A stretch of DNA of 64,000 bases from contig NZ_FXWZ01000003.1 of NCBI RefSeq assembly GCF_900184225.1, positions 636,872-700,871 of the forward strand, in the 5' to 3' direction. The notes beneath the pieces were generated by a model. That model saw nothing but the letters and a program-made list of their open reading frames with translations. It ran no database searches and was not told where the DNA came from. This DNA comes from Brevibacterium ihuae. GTDB lineage: Bacteria; Actinomycetota; Actinomycetes; Actinomycetales; Brevibacteriaceae. Shown here piece after piece: positions 46,243-55,647 of the stretch; position 1 is the first letter of the stretch; every line of letters begins with the position of its first letter. Position numbers and translations under genes: made by a program.

Positions 46243-46914
46243 ATGGGGGTGTGGGGACGGCTCGTCGAGTCGCTGCGCCCGGCGCCGGCCCGGGGCGGGG
46301 ACGCGTCGAACGCGAAGTCGACTGCGCCGCACAACGCCACGGGCGAACGGGGCATCCGGCGCTCCGCCCGCGGGGGCACCCGTGCCGAGGACCGGCGGTT
46401 CGGCACCGGCCTGTGGCGGCAGCACCACGACCGATTCCTCCGCGCCGTCGACCGCTTCTACACCACGGCGGTCGACCTCCGCGCCGAGGCCGAACGGACC
46501 TCCCCGACTCCCGCGGCCACGAGCCCGGACGCCGCATCGGGTGCTTCCGCGGCACCGGCCGACTCCCCTCGTGCCACCGCTCCCGCTGACGCCGCCGAGG
46601 TCGTCGCCCGGCAGACGCTCGTCCTCAACGATCTCGCGGATCGCTTCGACCGGCTCACCGAGACCTGCCACGCCCGGTACCCGCTCGACGACCTCGTCGT
46701 CCCCGCGGAGGTCCGCACGGAGGTCGGCATGCTGCCCACCCTGATGTCGAAGGCGGCGGCGAAGACCGCCGAGGCCTGTCAGGCCGCGGCGATGGCCCGG
46801 GTCGCGGTGCGCACCGGCACCGACCCCGGCCAGGCCGCCCGCGCCGCCGAGCGCTACGTCGGGGACTCCTCCGCCCTCGTCGCCCGGTGCGAGGAGGCGC
46901 TCCGGGATGACTGA
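46243..46914 (+). CDS. Hypothetical helical protein next to bpa
   Basis: A 223-residue protein of no family I recognise. The first ~65 residues are Arg/Ala/Gly-rich, then WRQHHDRFLRAVDRFYTTAVDLRAEAER and DLADRFDRLTETCHARYPLDDLVVPAEVR suggest a long helical bundle, interrupted by an Ala/Pro/Thr linker (~residues 85-120). There is no signal peptide or membrane segment. It starts 20 bp after bpa and overlaps the following HAD gene by 8 bp, so it belongs to the same transcript. Confidence 0.65.
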   Translation: MGVWGRLVESLRPAPARGGDASNAKSTAPHNATGERGIRRSARGGTRAEDRRFGTGLWRQHHDRFLRAVDRFYTTAVDLRAEAERTSPTPAATSPDAASGASAAPADSPRATAPADAAEVVARQTLVLNDLADRFDRLTETCHARYPLDDLVVPAEVRTEVGMLPTLMSKAAAKTAEACQAAAMARVAVRTGTDPGQAARAAERYVGDSSALVARCEEALRDD

Positions 46915-47755
46915 CGACTCCTGCGGAAGGCCGCAGCCGGAGGCGCGAACCGCAGTGCCGACCGGGATCCGACTCGTCGCGAGCGATGTCGACGGCACCC
47001 TGCTCCACGACTGGCAACCGATCCCCGCGCCCACGGTGGAGGCGATCCGCAGCTGCCTGGCCGCCGGGGTCCACTTCGTCCCGGTCACCGGCAGGCCCAT
47101 CCGCTGGCTCGCGCCGATCCGCGCGAGCGTGCCCGAGCTCGGCCCGGTGATCTGCGCCAACGGCTCGATCGTCTACGACCTCGCCGGCGGGCGGGTGGTC
47201 TCCGCGCACACCGTCGACGCCGCGACCCTCGCGGAGTTCGTCGCCCGCGTGCGACGGCACATGCCCGAGGCGGTGCTCGGTTTCGAGACCCTCGACGGCC
47301 TGCTCCTCGAACCGGACTTCCTCACCCGCTTCCCCGCCGATGCCACGTGGATCGATCCGACCGACAGCCCGCACGTCCCCGGGGTCGTCAAGGTCCTGCT
47401 CCGCACGGGGTCGCGGGATTCCGACGCGATGCTCGCCGCGGTCCGCGCGGTCATCGGCGACACCCTCCACGCGACCCATTCGAATCCGCGCAACGGCCTC
47501 GTCGAGCTGGCCGCCCCCGGTGTCACCAAGGCCGGGACGCTCGCCGCCTGGTGCTCCGCGGTGGGGATCGGACCGCACGAGGTCGCGGCGTTCGGCGACA
47601 TGCCCAACGACATCGAGATGCTCGCGTGGGCGGGCTCCGGCTACGCCATGGCGAACGGCCACCCGGATGCGATCGCCGCCGCCGGTGGGATCGTGCCGGC
47701 GGTGCTCGACGGCGGCATCACCGCGGTGCTCCAGGCGATCGCCGCACAGGCCTGA
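46907..47755 (+). CDS. Cof-type HAD-IIB phosphatase
   Basis: A 282-residue cytosolic HAD phosphatase. Motif I LVASDVDGTLLHD (~residue 25), motif II VTGRP, cap domain of the IIB type and motifs III/IV VTKAGTL (Lys) and AFGDMPNDIEML (Asp pair) are all present, so sugar-phosphate or nucleotide hydrolysis is expected. It overlaps the hypothetical gene before it by 8 bp. A second HAD-IIB gene lies convergent at 47873. Confidence 0.9.
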   Translation: MTDDSCGRPQPEARTAVPTGIRLVASDVDGTLLHDWQPIPAPTVEAIRSCLAAGVHFVPVTGRPIRWLAPIRASVPELGPVICANGSIVYDLAGGRVVSAHTVDAATLAEFVARVRRHMPEAVLGFETLDGLLLEPDFLTRFPADATWIDPTDSPHVPGVVKVLLRTGSRDSDAMLAAVRAVIGDTLHATHSNPRNGLVELAAPGVTKAGTLAAWCSAVGIGPHEVAAFGDMPNDIEMLAWAGSGYAMANGHPDAIAAAGGIVPAVLDGGITAVLQAIAAQA

Positions 47756-47770
47756 GTCCGCGCGAGCCGC

Positions 47771-47787
47771 CGGGCACCATGTGCCCG
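47771..47787. terminator. Short hairpin between convergent HAD genes
   Basis: CGGGCAC (47771-47777), loop CAT, GTGCCCG (47781-47787): a 7-bp stem 16 bp after the first HAD stop codon. Confidence 0.5.
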
Positions 47788-47872
47788 AACCGGGGCGCAT
47801 CGCACGCGACCGAACCGGCCAGTGCCGCAGACGGTCGACACAGCGCCGGACGCACAGCCCGGGCGCGGGCGC

Positions 47873-48676
47873 TCAGACGTCGAAGTACTCCTCGAGCGCC
47901 AGCGCGAGCCCGTCGTCGACGATCGACGCGGTGACGACGTCCGCGACCTCCTTGAGCGCGTTGCCCGCCTGCCCCATGGCGATCGCATGACCGACCCACT
48001 CGAGCATCTCCATGTCGTTGGAGCCGTCGCCGGCGCCCACGGTGTGCTCCCGGTCGACGCCGAGCTGTTCGGCGACGATCTTGAGCCCGCTCGCCTTCGA
48101 CACGCCCTCCGGCGCGATGTCGAGCCAGTTGCTCCAGCCCACGGCGTAGGTCACGCCGTGGAGACCGATCTTCTCCACCGCCTCGGCGAACTCCTCGTCC
48201 GTGCCCTCGAGCTCGCGCATGACGATGCGGGTCGCGGTCTTCTGCGTGAGCTCCTCGAAGGACACCGTGCGCAGGTTGGTGATCGAGGCGAGCTCGCCCT
48301 CCGGGAAGTCGCCGGACGCCCAGCGGACGAGCTCGGTGTCCTCCACCATGTAGAGCGCGGCCGGCAGGACCTCCGCCATGCGGCGCAGCGCCGGTTCGGG
48401 ATCGAAGCTCTCGACGTGGAAGATCTCCCACCCCTCGTCGAGGTCCTGGCTCAACCGCGTGATGACCGAGCCGTTGGAGCTCACGACGAACCCCTCGACG
48501 AGCCCGAGGCGGTTGGCGACCTCGTGCGAGCCGCTCACCGCGCGTCCGGTCGAGATCACGATGTGGTGCCCGGCGGCGGCGACCTTGGTGATCGTATCGC
48601 GCACTCGATCGGTCATCATGTCGTCGTAGTCGACGACGGTGCCGTCGACGTCGAGTGCCACGATGTGGGGTTTCAT
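47873..48676 (-). CDS. HAD-IIB family hydrolase
   Basis: A 267-residue HAD phosphatase: motif I IVALDVDGTVVDYDD, motif II ISTGRA, Lys in GVSKASGLK, and AGDGSNDMEMLEWVG as motif IV. GGAGGAAG precedes the ATG. It lies 55 bp downstream of serS on the same strand, and this serS-HAD order is common in actinobacteria. The substrate is unknown. Confidence 0.9.
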   Translation of the reverse strand: MKPHIVALDVDGTVVDYDDMMTDRVRDTITKVAAAGHHIVISTGRAVSGSHEVANRLGLVEGFVVSSNGSVITRLSQDLDEGWEIFHVESFDPEPALRRMAEVLPAALYMVEDTELVRWASGDFPEGELASITNLRTVSFEELTQKTATRIVMRELEGTDEEFAEAVEKIGLHGVTYAVGWSNWLDIAPEGVSKASGLKIVAEQLGVDREHTVGAGDGSNDMEMLEWVGHAIAMGQAGNALKEVADVVTASIVDDGLALALEEYFDV

Positions 48677-48731
48677 TCTTCCTCCGGTTCTCGGGCGCGA
48701 ACGGGTGCGGCCCGTGGGGAACGAGCGCGGC

Positions 48732-50018
48732 TCAGGCGCGGACCGGACCGTCGGGTCCGTAGGCCGTCATCCCGCCGAGGTACGGCTGGAGCGCGGCGGG
48801 GATCCGCACGGTGCCGTCCGCCTGCTGGTGGTTCTCCAGCAGCGGGACGAGCCAGCGGGTGTTGGCCATCGTGCCGTTGAGCGTGGCGACCGGCCGGGTG
48901 CCGTCGGCCCCGCGCTCGCGGATCTTGAGGCGACGCGCCTGGAAGGTCGTGCAGTTCGACGTCGAGGTGAGCTCCCGGTAGGTGTCCTGGGTGGGCACCC
49001 AGGCCTCGCAGTCGTACTTGCGGGCCGCGGAGTCGCCGAGGTCGCCGGCGGCGATGTCGATGACCCGATAGGGCAGTTCGCACCGGGCGAGCATGTCCTC
49101 CTGGAGTGCGAGCATCCGCTGGTGCTCGTCCTCCGCCTGCTCGACGGGGACGTAGGAGAACATCTCCACCTTCTGGAACTGGTGGACGCGGATGATGCCG
49201 CGGGTGTCCCTGCCGTAGGAGCCGGCCTCGCGGCGGTAGCACGAGGACCAGCCGCCGAACCGGATCGGGCCGTCGGTCAGGTCGATGATCTCGTCCTTGT
49301 AGTACCCGGCGAGCGCGACCTCGGAGGTGCCGACGAGGAAGAGGTCGTCGGCCTCGAGGCGGTAGACCTCGTCGGCGTGCTCCCCGAGGAACCCGGTCCC
49401 GGCCATGATCTCCGGCTTGACGAGGGTGGGGGTGATGACGGGGATGAAGCCGGCGGCCTCCGCGGTGTCCATCGCCATGGTCAGCAGCGCGAGCTCGAGG
49501 CGCGCGCCGAACCCGGTGAGGTAGTGGAAGCGGGCGCCTGATACCTTGGCCCCGCGCTGGGTGTCGATCGCCCGGAGGCTCTCGCCGAGCGCCAGATGGT
49601 CCTGCGGCTCGAAGCCCTCCGCGGAGAAGTCGCGGGGAGTCCCCTCGCGCCGGAGCTCGACGGAGTCCTCCTCACCCCCGGGCGGGACGCCGTCGATGAT
49701 GAGATTGGGCAGCTTGGCGACGAGCGCTTCGAACGCGAAGTCGGCCTCGTCGGATTCGGCCTGGAGCGCCTTGACGGAGTCGGAGAGCGTCTTCGCCTGC
49801 GCGACGAGCGCGGCTTTCGCCTCCGTGTCCTTCTCCTGGGCGACCTTCTTGCCGAACGCCTTCTGTTCGGCGCGGGCCTCCTCGAACGCGGTGAGGGCAC
49901 TGCGCCGGGCGGAGTCTGCGGCGAGGATCTCGTCGACGAGGGATTCGTCCCCGCCGCGGGCCCGCTGGGAGGCCTTGAACGCCTCGGGATGGTCTCTGAG
50001 CTGCTGGATGTCGATCAC
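48732..50018 (-). CDS. serS: Seryl-tRNA synthetase
   Basis: A 428-residue class II aminoacyl-tRNA synthetase that charges tRNA-Ser. The N-terminal coiled-coil arm (~residues 25-105) precedes the catalytic core: motif 2 region [23 protein letters not shown], and motif 3-like [26 protein letters not shown]. Start GTG 50018 ([10 protein letters not shown]) has TAGGCT 6 nt upstream and no ribosome site, so it is likely leaderless. Confidence 0.95.
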   Translation of the reverse strand: MIDIQQLRDHPEAFKASQRARGGDESLVDEILAADSARRSALTAFEEARAEQKAFGKKVAQEKDTEAKAALVAQAKTLSDSVKALQAESDEADFAFEALVAKLPNLIIDGVPPGGEEDSVELRREGTPRDFSAEGFEPQDHLALGESLRAIDTQRGAKVSGARFHYLTGFGARLELALLTMAMDTAEAAGFIPVITPTLVKPEIMAGTGFLGEHADEVYRLEADDLFLVGTSEVALAGYYKDEIIDLTDGPIRFGGWSSCYRREAGSYGRDTRGIIRVHQFQKVEMFSYVPVEQAEDEHQRMLALQEDMLARCELPYRVIDIAAGDLGDSAARKYDCEAWVPTQDTYRELTSTSNCTTFQARRLKIRERGADGTRPVATLNGTMANTRWLVPLLENHQQADGTVRIPAALQPYLGGMTAYGPDGPVRA

Positions 50019-50024
50019 GATTCC

Positions 50025-50030
50025 AGCCTA
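50025..50030 (-). promoter_or_regulatory. -10 box of leaderless serS mRNA
   Basis: TAGGCT on the minus strand, 6 nt before the GTG at 50018. Confidence 0.5.
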
Positions 50031-50193
50031 CATTCCGGCGCGGACACGGGATGACCCGCGCCGGGCGCGCCGGTGGCGCGGCGGTGGCCGGGCCATGAAG
50101 TCAGCGGGCGGCGGAGCGGGCCGCCCGCCTGACCGTGACATCAAGGCCCCCTGCATCCGGACCGACCTGCATCCGGCACGCAGGCCCAGCGGC

Positions 50194-50199
50194 TAGATT
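50194..50199 (+). promoter_or_regulatory. -10 box of leaderless lipid-kinase mRNA
   Basis: TAGATT, 6 nt before the ATG at 50206. With serS it forms a divergent pair whose start codons are 187 bp apart. Confidence 0.55.
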
Positions 50200-50205
50200 G
50201 GCCAT

Positions 50206-51378
50206 ATGGACACCGGAACCGATCTGCTCATCGGCATCATCATCGCCGTCGTCATGCTGCTCGTCGGTCTGGGGGTCGGCCTCGCGGTCGGCCGCCGCTC
50301 CTCGGCCTCCCGCGGCGGGGACAGCAAGGGGCGCGACCGCAGGGTCGACCTCGCCGGCGGTGCCCAGGACCTCACGCCGATGACGAGCGCGGACGAGGAT
50401 TCCGGTCAGGAGACCGTCGTCCCGCCCAAGCCGCGCGTCGCGATCATCGTCAATCCCTCGAAGCCCGATGCCGCCGGCCTCGAAGCAACCGCCGGGGCCG
50501 TGTGCCGGCAGGAGGGCTGGGACGCCCCGATCATGCTCGAGACCGAGGTCGAGGACCCCGGCTGCACGATGGCCCGACAGGCGCTCGAGCAGCAGGTCGA
50601 CCTCGTCGTCGCCGCCGGCGGCGACGGCACCGTGCGCGCCGTGGCCGAAGTGCTCGCCGGGACCGGCGTCCCCATGGGCGTCGTGCCGATGGGCACCGGC
50701 AACCTGCTGGCCCGGAACCTCGACATCGTGCTCGGCCGGCCCGAGTGGGCGCTGCGGATCGCGCTGTGGGGCGAGGATACCGCCGTCGACGTCGCGCACG
50801 CGCAGATCGAGCCCGGCGGCAAGGACCACGCGTTTATGGTCATGGCCGGCCTGGGCTTCGACGCCGCGGTCATGGCCGACACCGATTCCGAGCTCAAGTC
50901 GAAGGTCGGCTGGCTCGCCTACCTCGAGGCCGGCAGCCGCAAGCTCGCGGGCACGCGGACGAAGGTCCGGGTGACGGTCGACGGCGGAGAGCCGTTCACC
51001 GAGAAGATCCGCTCGATCGTCGCCGGCAACTGCGGGAAGCTCCAGGGCGGCATCATGCTCCTGCCCGAGGCGGAGCTCGACGACGGCATCCTCGACGTCA
51101 TCGTCATCGCCCCCCGGAACGTCGCGGAATGGATCGGGGTGGCGGCGTCGATCATCGGACGCCACAAGCGCAAGGGCATCCACACCGAGATCCACCGCTG
51201 CAGGGAGATCGTCATCGAGTCCGAGGAGGAGATCGAGGTGCAGCTCGACGGGGATGCGGTGGGATCGTCGAAGTACCTTGCGATGCAGATCGAGCACCGT
51301 GCGCTGACGATGCGCACCGCGACCCGGGAGCAGACCCGCACCATCCGCGCGGAGGGCTGGCCGATCCCGATCCGCTGA
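50206..51378 (+). CDS. Diacylglycerol kinase family lipid kinase
   Basis: A 390-residue kinase of the DAGK catalytic (DgkB/YegS) family. An N-terminal membrane helix (residues ~6-26) is followed by an Arg/Ser linker and the catalytic domain: VAIIVNPSKPD, AAGGDGTVRAVAEVL (nucleotide site) and VPMGTGNLLARNL, then a beta-rich C-terminal domain. It phosphorylates diacylglycerol or a related lipid at the membrane, recycling lipid or making phosphatidate. The membrane anchor is an addition to the soluble DgkB form. Confidence 0.88.
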   Translation: MDTGTDLLIGIIIAVVMLLVGLGVGLAVGRRSSASRGGDSKGRDRRVDLAGGAQDLTPMTSADEDSGQETVVPPKPRVAIIVNPSKPDAAGLEATAGAVCRQEGWDAPIMLETEVEDPGCTMARQALEQQVDLVVAAGGDGTVRAVAEVLAGTGVPMGVVPMGTGNLLARNLDIVLGRPEWALRIALWGEDTAVDVAHAQIEPGGKDHAFMVMAGLGFDAAVMADTDSELKSKVGWLAYLEAGSRKLAGTRTKVRVTVDGGEPFTEKIRSIVAGNCGKLQGGIMLLPEAELDDGILDVIVIAPRNVAEWIGVAASIIGRHKRKGIHTEIHRCREIVIESEEEIEVQLDGDAVGSSKYLAMQIEHRALTMRTATREQTRTIRAEGWPIPIR

Positions 51379-51612
51379 GGCCGGCACGACCTCCGACCCG
51401 GGACGCACCGAGACGGGCGCATTCTTCAGGGCGCACCGGTCGGCACGCGACGCTCCCGACGCCGGTCTCCGCCGTCACGCCCGGCAATTCACTTGGCGTT
51501 CATGTTCAGTTGTGCACGTATTGACTCAGGCCGAGCGCTGAAGGCTTGAATGGGAACCTGATCGCCATAGTTGTCGGACAATGCAGTCGCCCCTTCCCAT
51601 CGAGAGGTCCTC

Positions 51613-52263
51613 ATGAGGAAGTCACTCGTCATCGCCCCCGCCGTCGCCGCAGCGCTCACCGGGCTCGGCGCACCCCTCGCCTTCGCCCAGACCCCGGCAC
51701 CCTCCGAGGCGCCCGCCTCCACCGAGGAGAACGCCTCGGAGGCCGAGGCGCCGGCACCCGAGGAGAGCAGCTCGAAGGAGGAGGAGAAGGAGGAAGCGCC
51801 CGAATCGGAGTCGCCCGCGAAGGCGCCGGCCGAGGACGCCTCGGAGTCGAGCAGCAAGGAGAAGGCCGCCCCGGCCGAGGAGCCCCGTGAGGCCGACGCG
51901 CTCTCCACCGGGGCGATCAACGGACCGGCCACCATCACCGCCGACGAGGTCGCAGCCGGGTTCCCGATCTCCGTGACGAACGAATCGACGACCTCGAACA
52001 TGCGGATCTCGTTCGAGAACACCTTCGGTAACTCGCCCGGCTACCGGTACGTCGACATGGGACAGTCCGCGAGCTTCACCATCACCGACCTCAAACACCT
52101 CGCCGACAAGTTCCGCGCCGAGGGCGGCACGATCACGGTCCGCGGCACCTGGCTCGCCGACGACGGCGACCCGTCCATCACCCACACGATCACCGTGCTT
52201 CCTGATGCGGCTGCCACGCCGACCGATTCGCCCTCGCCCACCCCCACCGAAACACGACGATGA
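51613..52263 (+). CDS. LPRTG wall protein, N-terminal fragment before a frameshift
   Basis: A 216-residue fragment. Signal peptide MRKSLVIAPAVAAALTGLGAPLAFA, then a ~70-residue Glu/Ala/Ser/Pro spacer and a globular beta domain (residues ~100-195), ending in an S-P-T-P-T-E linker. The reading frame stops at 52261-52263, but the next frame continues at once with HDDDD and the same protein's repeats. One extra A in the AAA run at 52250-52252 accounts for the break. GAGAGG lies 5 nt before the ATG. Neighbouring 53378 encodes an intact paralogue of this protein. Confidence 0.7.
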   Translation: MRKSLVIAPAVAAALTGLGAPLAFAQTPAPSEAPASTEENASEAEAPAPEESSSKEEEKEEAPESESPAKAPAEDASESSSKEKAAPAEEPREADALSTGAINGPATITADEVAAGFPISVTNESTTSNMRISFENTFGNSPGYRYVDMGQSASFTITDLKHLADKFRAEGGTITVRGTWLADDGDPSITHTITVLPDAAATPTDSPSPTPTETRR

Positions 52264-53164
52264 CGATCGCCGCTCGATCTCGATCGCGCCGGAGCGCATC
52301 AGCCCGGAGGACTTCGTCAAGGATCAGGCCGTCACCATCGCCGTGACCGGATGCGAACCCGGCGCCGATGCGACGGTCCGGGTCACCCCGGACGGATTCG
52401 ACGACGTGACGGGCCACACCGAGACGCGGACCGTCGGCGACGACGGCACCGTGAGGTTCGGCGTGCGCGGTGAGGACTCGTCGAACCCGGACGGCTACGA
52501 GGGCACGTACAACGTGGTCGTCGAATGTGCGGGCGGCGATGCCCTGCGCGGTCAGTTCACCGTCGGCGACCCCGCTCCGCCGAGCGACGACGATGACGAC
52601 GACGATTCGCGCCCCGGCGAGGACGACTCGCGTCCGGGCGACGACCGTGACGATCGCGATGACCGCGGAGACGACTCCGACGAGGCGCCGGCTCGGGCGC
52701 TCGCGATCACCCCGGAGCGGATCAGCCCGGCCGACTTCGTCAAGGAGGAGGCGGTGTCGATCACCGCTTCCGGCTGCACCCCGGGAACCGACGCGGTGCT
52801 CACCGTGACCCCGGCGGGCTCCTCGGGAGTCACCGGTCACACCGACACCCAGACGGTCGGCGAGGACGGCACGGTGACGTTCGGCGTCCGCGGCATCAAT
52901 GCCGACGCGCCGCACGTCTACGCCGGCACCTACGAGGTGCGCGTGGCCTGCGAGGGCGGCGAGGACCTCACCGGCGAGTTCGTCGTCGGCGATCCCGGCC
53001 ACGGCGGATCCGACGACTCCGGCCACGACGACGGACGCACCCTGCCGCGCACCGGCGGCGAGCTCAGCGGTCTCGGAGTCGGCGCTGCCCTGCTCGTCAT
53101 CGGTGGGGCGACCCTGCTGGTCACCCGCCGGCGCGGCACCGGAGCATCCCCGACCGACGTCTGA
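52253..53164 (+). CDS. LPRTG wall protein, C-terminal part after the frameshift
   Basis: Continues the preceding protein in the +1 frame for 303 residues. Two related ~95-residue domains (ISIAPERISPEDFVKDQAV.. and LAITPERISPADFVKEEAV..), each with two Cys, are separated by an Asp/Arg-rich linker. Then comes the sorting signal LPRTG at 53040s, a hydrophobic helix and RRRG, so sortase would link it to peptidoglycan. Alone it lacks a signal peptide. A strong terminator follows. Confidence 0.7.
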   Translation, partial: HDDDDRRSISIAPERISPEDFVKDQAVTIAVTGCEPGADATVRVTPDGFDDVTGHTETRTVGDDGTVRFGVRGEDSSNPDGYEGTYNVVVECAGGDALRGQFTVGDPAPPSDDDDDDDSRPGEDDSRPGDDRDDRDDRGDDSDEAPARALAITPERISPADFVKEEAVSITASGCTPGTDAVLTVTPAGSSGVTGHTDTQTVGEDGTVTFGVRGINADAPHVYAGTYEVRVACEGGEDLTGEFVVGDPGHGGSDDSGHDDGRTLPRTGGELSGLGVGAALLVIGGATLLVTRRRGTGASPTDV

Positions 53165-53178
53165 TCCACCCGCTCACG

Positions 53179-53212
53179 CTGCGGCCCCCGACCACCCGGT
53201 CGGGGGCCGCAG
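53179..53212 (+). terminator. Hairpin after the first LPRTG gene
   Basis: A perfect 15-bp stem (53179-53193 with 53198-53212), loop ACCC, starting 14 bp after the stop codon. Confidence 0.85.
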
Positions 53213-53377
53213 TGCGTTCATGAGCCCACGCTGCGGAGGCCCCGCGCCGGCCGGTGGAGAGGGGCGCACCAGAATTCGAGCTCTCAGGTTGTGATCACAA
53301 TGACCACAAGTTCACGCCCTCGGATCGGACGGCTAGGTTGAGACCAATCGTTCACCAATACCTGTGAAAGGCACACC

Positions 53378-54469
53378 ATGAAGAAGAGCCTCGTCCTCGC
53401 CCCGGCCGTCGCCATCGCGCTCACCGGGTTCGGCGCCACCGCGGCGTCCGCAGCCACGACCCCGTCGGAGACCACGACCGAGCCGGCTCCGACCCCGTCG
53501 GAGACCACGGATGCACCCGAGACCGCGTCGCCGACGTCGACCGACGAGGTTGCAGCCGAGGCCGTCATGGTCGTCGATTCCGAGGTCGTCGAGGCCGAGG
53601 TGGCCGCCGACGAGAATGGCGGTGCCACCATCTCGCTCACCGGCCTCGAGCCCGGCAGCTCCGTCACCAACACTCTCACCGACGAGGTCGTTACCGCCGA
53701 CGCCGATAGCAACGCCGCGTTCTCCGTGTACTACACCGGCCCGGCATCCGACCTCACCCCCGGTCAGGTCGTCGATTTCACCGTGGACGTCACCAATGCC
53801 GCGGGCGAGGCACAGACCCTCGAAGGCTCCTTCACCATCGCCGATGACGAGGACGATGACGATCAGCCGACGGCGACTCCGACCGACGAGGAGACCGCCT
53901 CGCCGTCGCCGTCGCCCACCGCGACCGATGACGACGACGCCGATGACGACTGGACCTGGAACGGTGCCGAGCTCAAGGAAGGACTCAACCTCGAGTCCGA
54001 TCGGGTCACCCCGGAGAAGTTCGTCGACGAGGGCGTCGCCTTCGCCGTCCGCGGCTGCGAGCCCGGCCAGGACGTGACCTTCGAGGTCCGCGCCGGCCGC
54101 GACGACGTCCGCCCCTACACCGAGACCGTCGCCGCCGACGAGAACGGCATCGCCGTCCACGGCGTCAAGGGCCTCGACGCCGACCAGGCCGAGGCCTACA
54201 TCGGCGAGTACACCGTGACCGCAACCTGCGGCGAGAACACCTGGACCGACGCGTTCACCGTGGGCTATGGCGACGATGACGCCAACCCCGGTGACGACGA
54301 CTCGAACGATGACAACGGCTCCGACGACAACGCCGGCGGCAACGAGCTGCCGCGCACCGGTACCGAGCTCACCGGCCTCGCCGCCGGCGCCGGACTCCTG
54401 GTCCTCGGTGCCGCCACCGTGCTGCTCACCCGCCGCCGCGGCGCGAAGACCGGCCCGGCCGACATCTGA
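53378..54469 (+). CDS. LPRTG cell-wall-anchored protein
   Basis: A 363-residue secreted wall protein. Signal peptide MKKSLVLAPAVAIALTGFGATAASA, Thr/Ser/Pro-rich spacer, a beta domain (residues ~65-165), an Asp-rich linker, one Cys-pair domain (LNLESDRVTPEKFVDEGVAFAVRGCEPGQD..) that is homologous to the repeats of the neighbouring protein, and NELPRTGTELTG, a membrane helix and RRRG as sorting signal. A class of surface adhesin or structural protein; no enzyme motif is seen. GAAAGG precedes the ATG by 6 nt. A perfect TTGTGATCACAA palindrome lies at 53289-53300, upstream of a TAGGTT box at 53332-53337. Confidence 0.85.
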   Translation: MKKSLVLAPAVAIALTGFGATAASAATTPSETTTEPAPTPSETTDAPETASPTSTDEVAAEAVMVVDSEVVEAEVAADENGGATISLTGLEPGSSVTNTLTDEVVTADADSNAAFSVYYTGPASDLTPGQVVDFTVDVTNAAGEAQTLEGSFTIADDEDDDDQPTATPTDEETASPSPSPTATDDDDADDDWTWNGAELKEGLNLESDRVTPEKFVDEGVAFAVRGCEPGQDVTFEVRAGRDDVRPYTETVAADENGIAVHGVKGLDADQAEAYIGEYTVTATCGENTWTDAFTVGYGDDDANPGDDDSNDDNGSDDNAGGNELPRTGTELTGLAAGAGLLVLGAATVLLTRRRGAKTGPADI

Positions 54470-54498
54470 GCCGACCCGCGCTGAGCACCACGCGCACC

Positions 54499-54538
54499 CG
54501 GAAGGGCCCGCGAACCTCACGGTTCCCGGGCCCTTCCG
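54499..54538 (+). terminator. Hairpin after the second LPRTG gene
   Basis: An 18-bp stem with one mismatch (54499-54516 with 54521-54538), loop TCAC. Confidence 0.85.
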
Positions 54539-54675
54539 CATCCCCCGCCCGGATGCGCTTGCCAGGAAGTTCACAAGCTGGCACCTTGATCTTCTCAGCC
54601 GGACCTGATTGGCTGAAACAGCAAGGGTCCTTGCACTGGATCCACCTCACCGATTCCCCAAGGAAGGTCTGATCG

Positions 54676-55647
54676 ATGACCGAGAACTACAGCTCCGCGG
54701 ATTCGGGCGGCGCAGTCACCCCCGACGCCAACGCCCCGTACCCGGGCACCGACGTGCCGCAGCAGCCCGTGCATTCCGCATCCCAGGGCGCCGCTCTCAG
54801 CGGGGACCAGCCCGCATCGTACGGCCGTCACGGAGTCGTGAGCGACACCTCGACCGACAGCGCGAGCACCTCCGATGTCGCGAAGGACGAGGGACGCCGC
54901 CTCCAGGGCGAGGCCAGCGCCTCGGCCCAGCAGGTGAGCTCGACCGCCAAGCAGGAGGCCGGCAAGGTCGCCGACGAGGCGAAGCACCAGGCATCGAACC
55001 TGTGGCAGCAGTTCCAGCGCGACGCCGGCGACCAGGCCTCGCATCAGCAGGGCCGCGCGGCGAAGTCCGTGCGCGAGGTGTCCGACGATCTCGCCGGCAT
55101 CCGCCGCGGCGAGGAGCCCAAGGGCGCCGTCACCCGCGATCTCCTGAGCATGGCCGACGAGCGCGTTTCCGCGATCGCCGACCGCCTCGAGAACTCGAAC
55201 CCGCAGGATCTCATCCAGGACGTGCGCCGGTTCGCCGCGCGCCGCCCGTTCACCTTCCTCGCGATCGCCGCCGGCGTCGGACTCGTCGCGGGCCGCGTCA
55301 CCCGCGGTCTCACCGACTCGGGCGACGACTCCGATTCGCAGGGCTACTCCGGCACCGGCACCGCCGACTACGGCTACCCGGTCCAGGGCGGCTACCCGAC
55401 CACCGGCTACGCGGGCCAGGAGCACTCGGCCCAGGCCTACCAGGGTCAGGGATACCCCACCGGAGGCCAGTACTCGGCCGGCCAGTACAGCGACACCCAC
55501 TACGGACAGCAGCAGTACGGCCAGCAGCAGGCCTACGGCACCGGGTACGACCGGTCCGCCGGAGGCTACGCCGCCGGTGAGTACGGCGCGGGCCAGGGCT
55601 ACGAGGCCGGCCAGCAGTACCCGGGCACCGGGGAGTACAACCGATGA
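54676..55647 (+). CDS. Membrane protein with Gly/Tyr/Gln-rich low-complexity tail
   Basis: A 323-residue protein I cannot assign to a function. Residues ~75-185 are helical and Ala/Gln/Asp-rich (resembling DUF883/apolipoprotein-type stress helices), then one membrane segment PFTFLAIAAGVGLVAGRV (~190-207). The last ~105 residues are nearly all Gly, Tyr, Gln, Ser and Ala (YGQQQYGQQQAYGTGY), a prion-like composition. AAGGAAGG precedes the ATG. It overlaps the holin-family gene by 4 nt and begins a three-gene operon of small membrane proteins. GC-rich hairpins bound the unit. Confidence 0.65.
   Translation: MTENYSSADSGGAVTPDANAPYPGTDVPQQPVHSASQGAALSGDQPASYGRHGVVSDTSTDSASTSDVAKDEGRRLQGEASASAQQVSSTAKQEAGKVADEAKHQASNLWQQFQRDAGDQASHQQGRAAKSVREVSDDLAGIRRGEEPKGAVTRDLLSMADERVSAIADRLENSNPQDLIQDVRRFAARRPFTFLAIAAGVGLVAGRVTRGLTDSGDDSDSQGYSGTGTADYGYPVQGGYPTTGYAGQEHSAQAYQGQGYPTGGQYSAGQYSDTHYGQQQYGQQQAYGTGYDRSAGGYAAGEYGAGQGYEAGQQYPGTGEYNR

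Noticed and set aside
53289-53300. CRP/GlxR site suggested by TTGTGATCACAA
   Set aside because: The palindrome is perfect, but TGTGA and TCACA overlap instead of being 6 bp apart, so it is not a standard GlxR box.
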